In this document: positions 23,906 to 25,558 of the stretch, piece after piece | Numbering within the stretch: position 1 is the stretch's first letter | How the letters are laid out: every line of letters starts with the position of its first letter | Origin: Acidulodesulfobacterium_A sp049965795 | GTDB lineage: Bacteria; SZUA-79; Acidulodesulfobacterales; Acidulodesulfobacteraceae | Reading direction: 5' to 3' | DNA length: 25,558 nt | NCBI GenBank assembly: GCA_049965795.1 | Contig: JBMFVW010000025.1 | Coordinates: 1-25,558 of the forward strand | Made by a program: the position numbers and the translations under genes | Notes under the pieces: model-generated | What the model saw: only the letters and a program-made list of their open reading frames with translations | What the model was told of the DNA's origin: nothing | Databases searched by the model: none

Positions 23906-24195
23906 TATATAAACTCTATACGTTAAATAAATAAGCCTTAAAAAAACCGGCGAAAAATCTTTAAGTATGCGGCCGTTTTATATGCCTGTTATATATACCT
24001 ATGCCGCACCTATTCTATAATTATGCCTTACCAAACACCCGCATATTTTTATAATATCTAATTATAAGTATACCATTAATAAAAATATTGTTTAAAAATT
24101 AAAAAAATTTTAAAAAAAATTGACTAACAAAATAAAAATAGTATATAATTGATACTCATCAATATTTTGCCGCATTTTTTTAATAAATCTTTTTC
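23906..24195. other. AT-rich intergenic region with a tRNA promoter
   Basis: No gene is seen. TTGACT (24120-24125), 18-bp spacer and TATAAT (24144-24149) form a good promoter for the tRNA-Lys, about 46 bp before its first base. The rest is A/T runs and one weak TGCGGC/GCCGCA pair. Confidence 0.6.
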
Positions 24196-24271
24196 GGGCT
24201 GTTAGCTCAATCGGTAGAGCAACTGACTCTTAATCAGTAGGTCCCCGGTTCGATCCCGGGACAGCCCACCA
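24196..24271 (+). tRNA. tRNA-Lys (anticodon CTT)
   Basis: 76 nt. Acceptor stem GGGCTGT/ACAGCCC, D arm TAGCTCAATCGGTAGAGC, anticodon stem ACTGA/TCAGT with loop CTCTTAA (anticodon CTT at 24229-24231), T arm CCGGTTCGATCCCGG, and encoded CCA. A tyrosine integrase gene ends only seven bases past the CCA, so this tRNA 3' end is the likely attachment site of the element to the right. Confidence 0.97.
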
Positions 24272-24278
24272 GTAATAT
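24230..24278. other. Probable attachment site at tRNA-Lys 3' end
   Basis: Tyrosine integrases of tRNA-targeted elements usually recombine in the 3' half of the tRNA gene and lie next to it at one end of the element. That arrangement is present here. The other attachment copy must be outside the window, so the exact core cannot be defined. Confidence 0.55.
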
Positions 24279-25357
24279 CAAGAGTTTGCGGGTTTTAATG
24301 TTTTATCATTTTCATCCACTATGATAAAATTATGATAATTTTTTTTATTCAGCGTGTTTACTGCGTCCTTTAAGTGAACATTAGACAAATGAGCGTATCT
24401 TAAAGTCATATTAATTGTTTTATGCCCTAATAACTTTTGAATGGTAGCTAAATCAATACCGTTCATTACCAAAGAGCTTGCAAACGTATGCCGTAAATCG
24501 TGAAACCTGAAATCAATAATATGGCTCTTGTTTAATGCCCTTGCAAAGCTCTTTTTAATATCGTAATACGGCTTTAAAGTATCGGGATTATAGAATACGT
24601 AATCGATCTTTAGGTTTCTGACTATGCCAGATAAGGTATCAAATAAAGTATCGTTTATCGGTATTTCCCGCCGTTCGCCGTTCTTTGTTATATCCAAAAG
24701 AATTACACGGTTCTTTAAATCTATCCTATCCCAAGTTAAATGCAGTATTTCCGATTTTCTCATACCGGTATTAAGCGCCGTTATGACTATCGGCTTTATA
24801 TCGTTATTACAATTTGATATTAGCCGTTCGCTTTCGTCGTCCGATAGATAGCGCAAGCGTTTAATCTCGCCTTTTAAAAGCTTTACTTTTTTAACGGTTC
24901 TTATAATATCGTCGTTAACAAGCTCCCATTCTAAAGCTTTAGTAAACATTCTCTTTAATACCGCCGTTAGCCTGTTTGCATAAGCGACCGATAAAACTTG
25001 CTTAATAATATCGCTCTGCATATTTTCTATGTCAAGAACCGTAAAATCCGTTAATCTCTTTTTTGAAAAGTATTTATTAAGCGTATTAATAAACGACCTT
25101 AATCTATCGTAGCTTTTAAGCCTGCCGTTAGCAAACTCAAGATATTTTACAGATAATTCCGAAAAAGTTATCTCTTTTTTAGGTTCCTGCTTGATAATAG
25201 GCTTGCCGTTCTTAACCTGATCCTTAAGTTCAGATATCCAGCTTTCAAAGAACGCTTTGGCTTCCATTTTAGAGCTTGTTTCGGCGGATTTCCGGTATTG
25301 AATACCGTTGATACATTTTGATACCCAAAATATATTGCCCTGCCTGTAAATGCCCAT
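24278..25357 (-). CDS. Tyrosine-type site-specific integrase
   Basis: 359 residues. N-terminal arm-type DNA-binding part (GIYRQGNIFWVS), a SAM-like core-binding domain (about 65-150) and a catalytic domain with the full active set: R200 (TGMRKSEIL), K225 (TKNGE), H286 and R289 (FHDLRHTFASSLVMNG), H312 (LLGHKTINMT) and nucleophile Y321 (YAHL). It recombines the element into the tRNA-Lys gene. GAGGAGG eight bases before the ATG is strong. It reads towards the tRNA. The start lies just after the truncated excisionase-like frame. Confidence 0.94.
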   Translation of the reverse strand: MGIYRQGNIFWVSKCINGIQYRKSAETSSKMEAKAFFESWISELKDQVKNGKPIIKQEPKKEITFSELSVKYLEFANGRLKSYDRLRSFINTLNKYFSKKRLTDFTVLDIENMQSDIIKQVLSVAYANRLTAVLKRMFTKALEWELVNDDIIRTVKKVKLLKGEIKRLRYLSDDESERLISNCNNDIKPIVITALNTGMRKSEILHLTWDRIDLKNRVILLDITKNGERREIPINDTLFDTLSGIVRNLKIDYVFYNPDTLKPYYDIKKSFARALNKSHIIDFRFHDLRHTFASSLVMNGIDLATIQKLLGHKTINMTLRYAHLSNVHLKDAVNTLNKKNYHNFIIVDENDKTLKPANS

Positions 25358-25386
25358 ATTTACACCTCCTCGTTGGCATTCACGGC

Positions 25387-25505
25387 TTACTTTCTTACCG
25401 GCATTATATCATTATGAGAATTTTTTTCAAGCCAAGATAAGATTTTATCTTGGTTAAAGCGCAATATCCGTCCTATCTTAATAAACGGTATTTGTTTTTT
25501 ATAGG
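25387..25505 (-). pseudogene. Truncated excisionase-like (MerR/Xis HTH) gene
   Basis: A minus-strand frame reads YKKQIPFIKIGRILRFNQDK then ILSWLEKN and stops at 25387-25389. This is the C-terminal half of the small excisionase/helix-turn-helix family (IPxxKIGRxxRF...WLE). The first HTH helices and any start codon are absent: a TAG lies in frame three codons upstream, where unrelated, IS-like sequence begins. It lies 30 bp before the integrase, the usual place of xis. Confidence 0.65.
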
Positions 25506-25558
25506 TGGTCTAACCCCCATATTGTTGGAGTAAATTAAGACACTTTTTGGTTATAATT
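25506..25558. mobile_element. Possible terminal repeat of an IS3-family insertion sequence
   Basis: TGGTCTAACCCCCATATTGT then TGGAG resembles the ends of IS3-family elements of the IS150 type (TG...CACCC..TTTTGTTGGA as I recall it). It begins exactly where the excisionase frame is broken. Only ~53 bp are in the window and no transposase is visible, so this is suggestive only. Confidence 0.35.

Noticed and set aside
23906..24119. TGCGGC/GCCGCA pair as a terminator or element end
   Set aside because: Six base pairs with a loop over 30 nt and no T-run; likely chance.

Overview
The window is an AT-rich (visibly well over 60% A+T) piece of a Gram-negative bacterial chromosome. The Gram-negative cell plan is shown by a Tol envelope cluster (TolQ, TolR, a TolA-like protein, TolB and a lipoprotein CpoB). 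A B12-dependent class II ribonucleotide reductase, a hemerythrin/DUF2249/DUF59 group and a GH57 glucan branching enzyme suggest an anaerobe or microaerophile that meets oxygen or nitric oxide. A deltaproteobacterial-grade lineage (for example the Sva0485/Acidulodesulfobacterales type) would fit, but that is an impression, not a demonstrated placement.

Layout. 1-2749 (minus): a GH57 branching enzyme that runs off the left edge, preceded by a DUF4912 protein, probably one glycogen-related transcript. 2848-4198 (minus): panC, which overlaps the end of a decayed, frameshifted GGDEF gene. 4199-4946: an extremely AT-rich gene-poor stretch. 4947-5843 (plus): an orphan two-TM membrane protein. 5977-6151: two consecutive inverted-repeat structures. 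6133-9020 (minus): a four-gene operon (TPR protein, nucleotidyltransferase, panD, amidohydrolase) with a good promoter at 9120-9148. 9176-10666 (minus): glycerol kinase, with a TTG start. 10691-10820: a small inverted-repeat element. 10858-17188 (minus): tolQ-tolR-tolA-tolB-cpoB-tsaD-rsmA; pal is absent. 17381-19846 (plus): nrdJ behind two NrdR-type boxes exactly 31 bp apart. 20150-23082: hemerythrin and tandem-DUF2249 genes (plus) facing a multi-TM heme-copper-oxidase-like protein and a DUF59 protein (minus). 23222-23905 (minus): a phosphoribosyltransferase. 24196-24271: tRNA-Lys(CTT). 24278-25357 (minus): a tyrosine integrase against the tRNA 3' end, followed by a truncated excisionase-like gene and what looks like the terminal repeat of an IS3-family insertion sequence.

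How the genes work together. panC and panD supply two steps of pantothenate synthesis from separate operons. The tol genes form the energised trans-envelope machine, co-transcribed with tRNA and rRNA modification genes. The hemerythrin and DUF59 genes each have a CRP/FNR-type palindrome followed by a TGaTAAA-type extended -10, so this group is probably one regulon responding to oxygen or nitric oxide. The right edge is the end of an integrative element that probably can no longer excise with its own excisionase. The most interesting signals are the NrdR box pair, the shared CRP/FNR-type promoter architecture, the dispersed TTGCCGATA inverted-repeat family, and the interrupted tRNA-Lys element.
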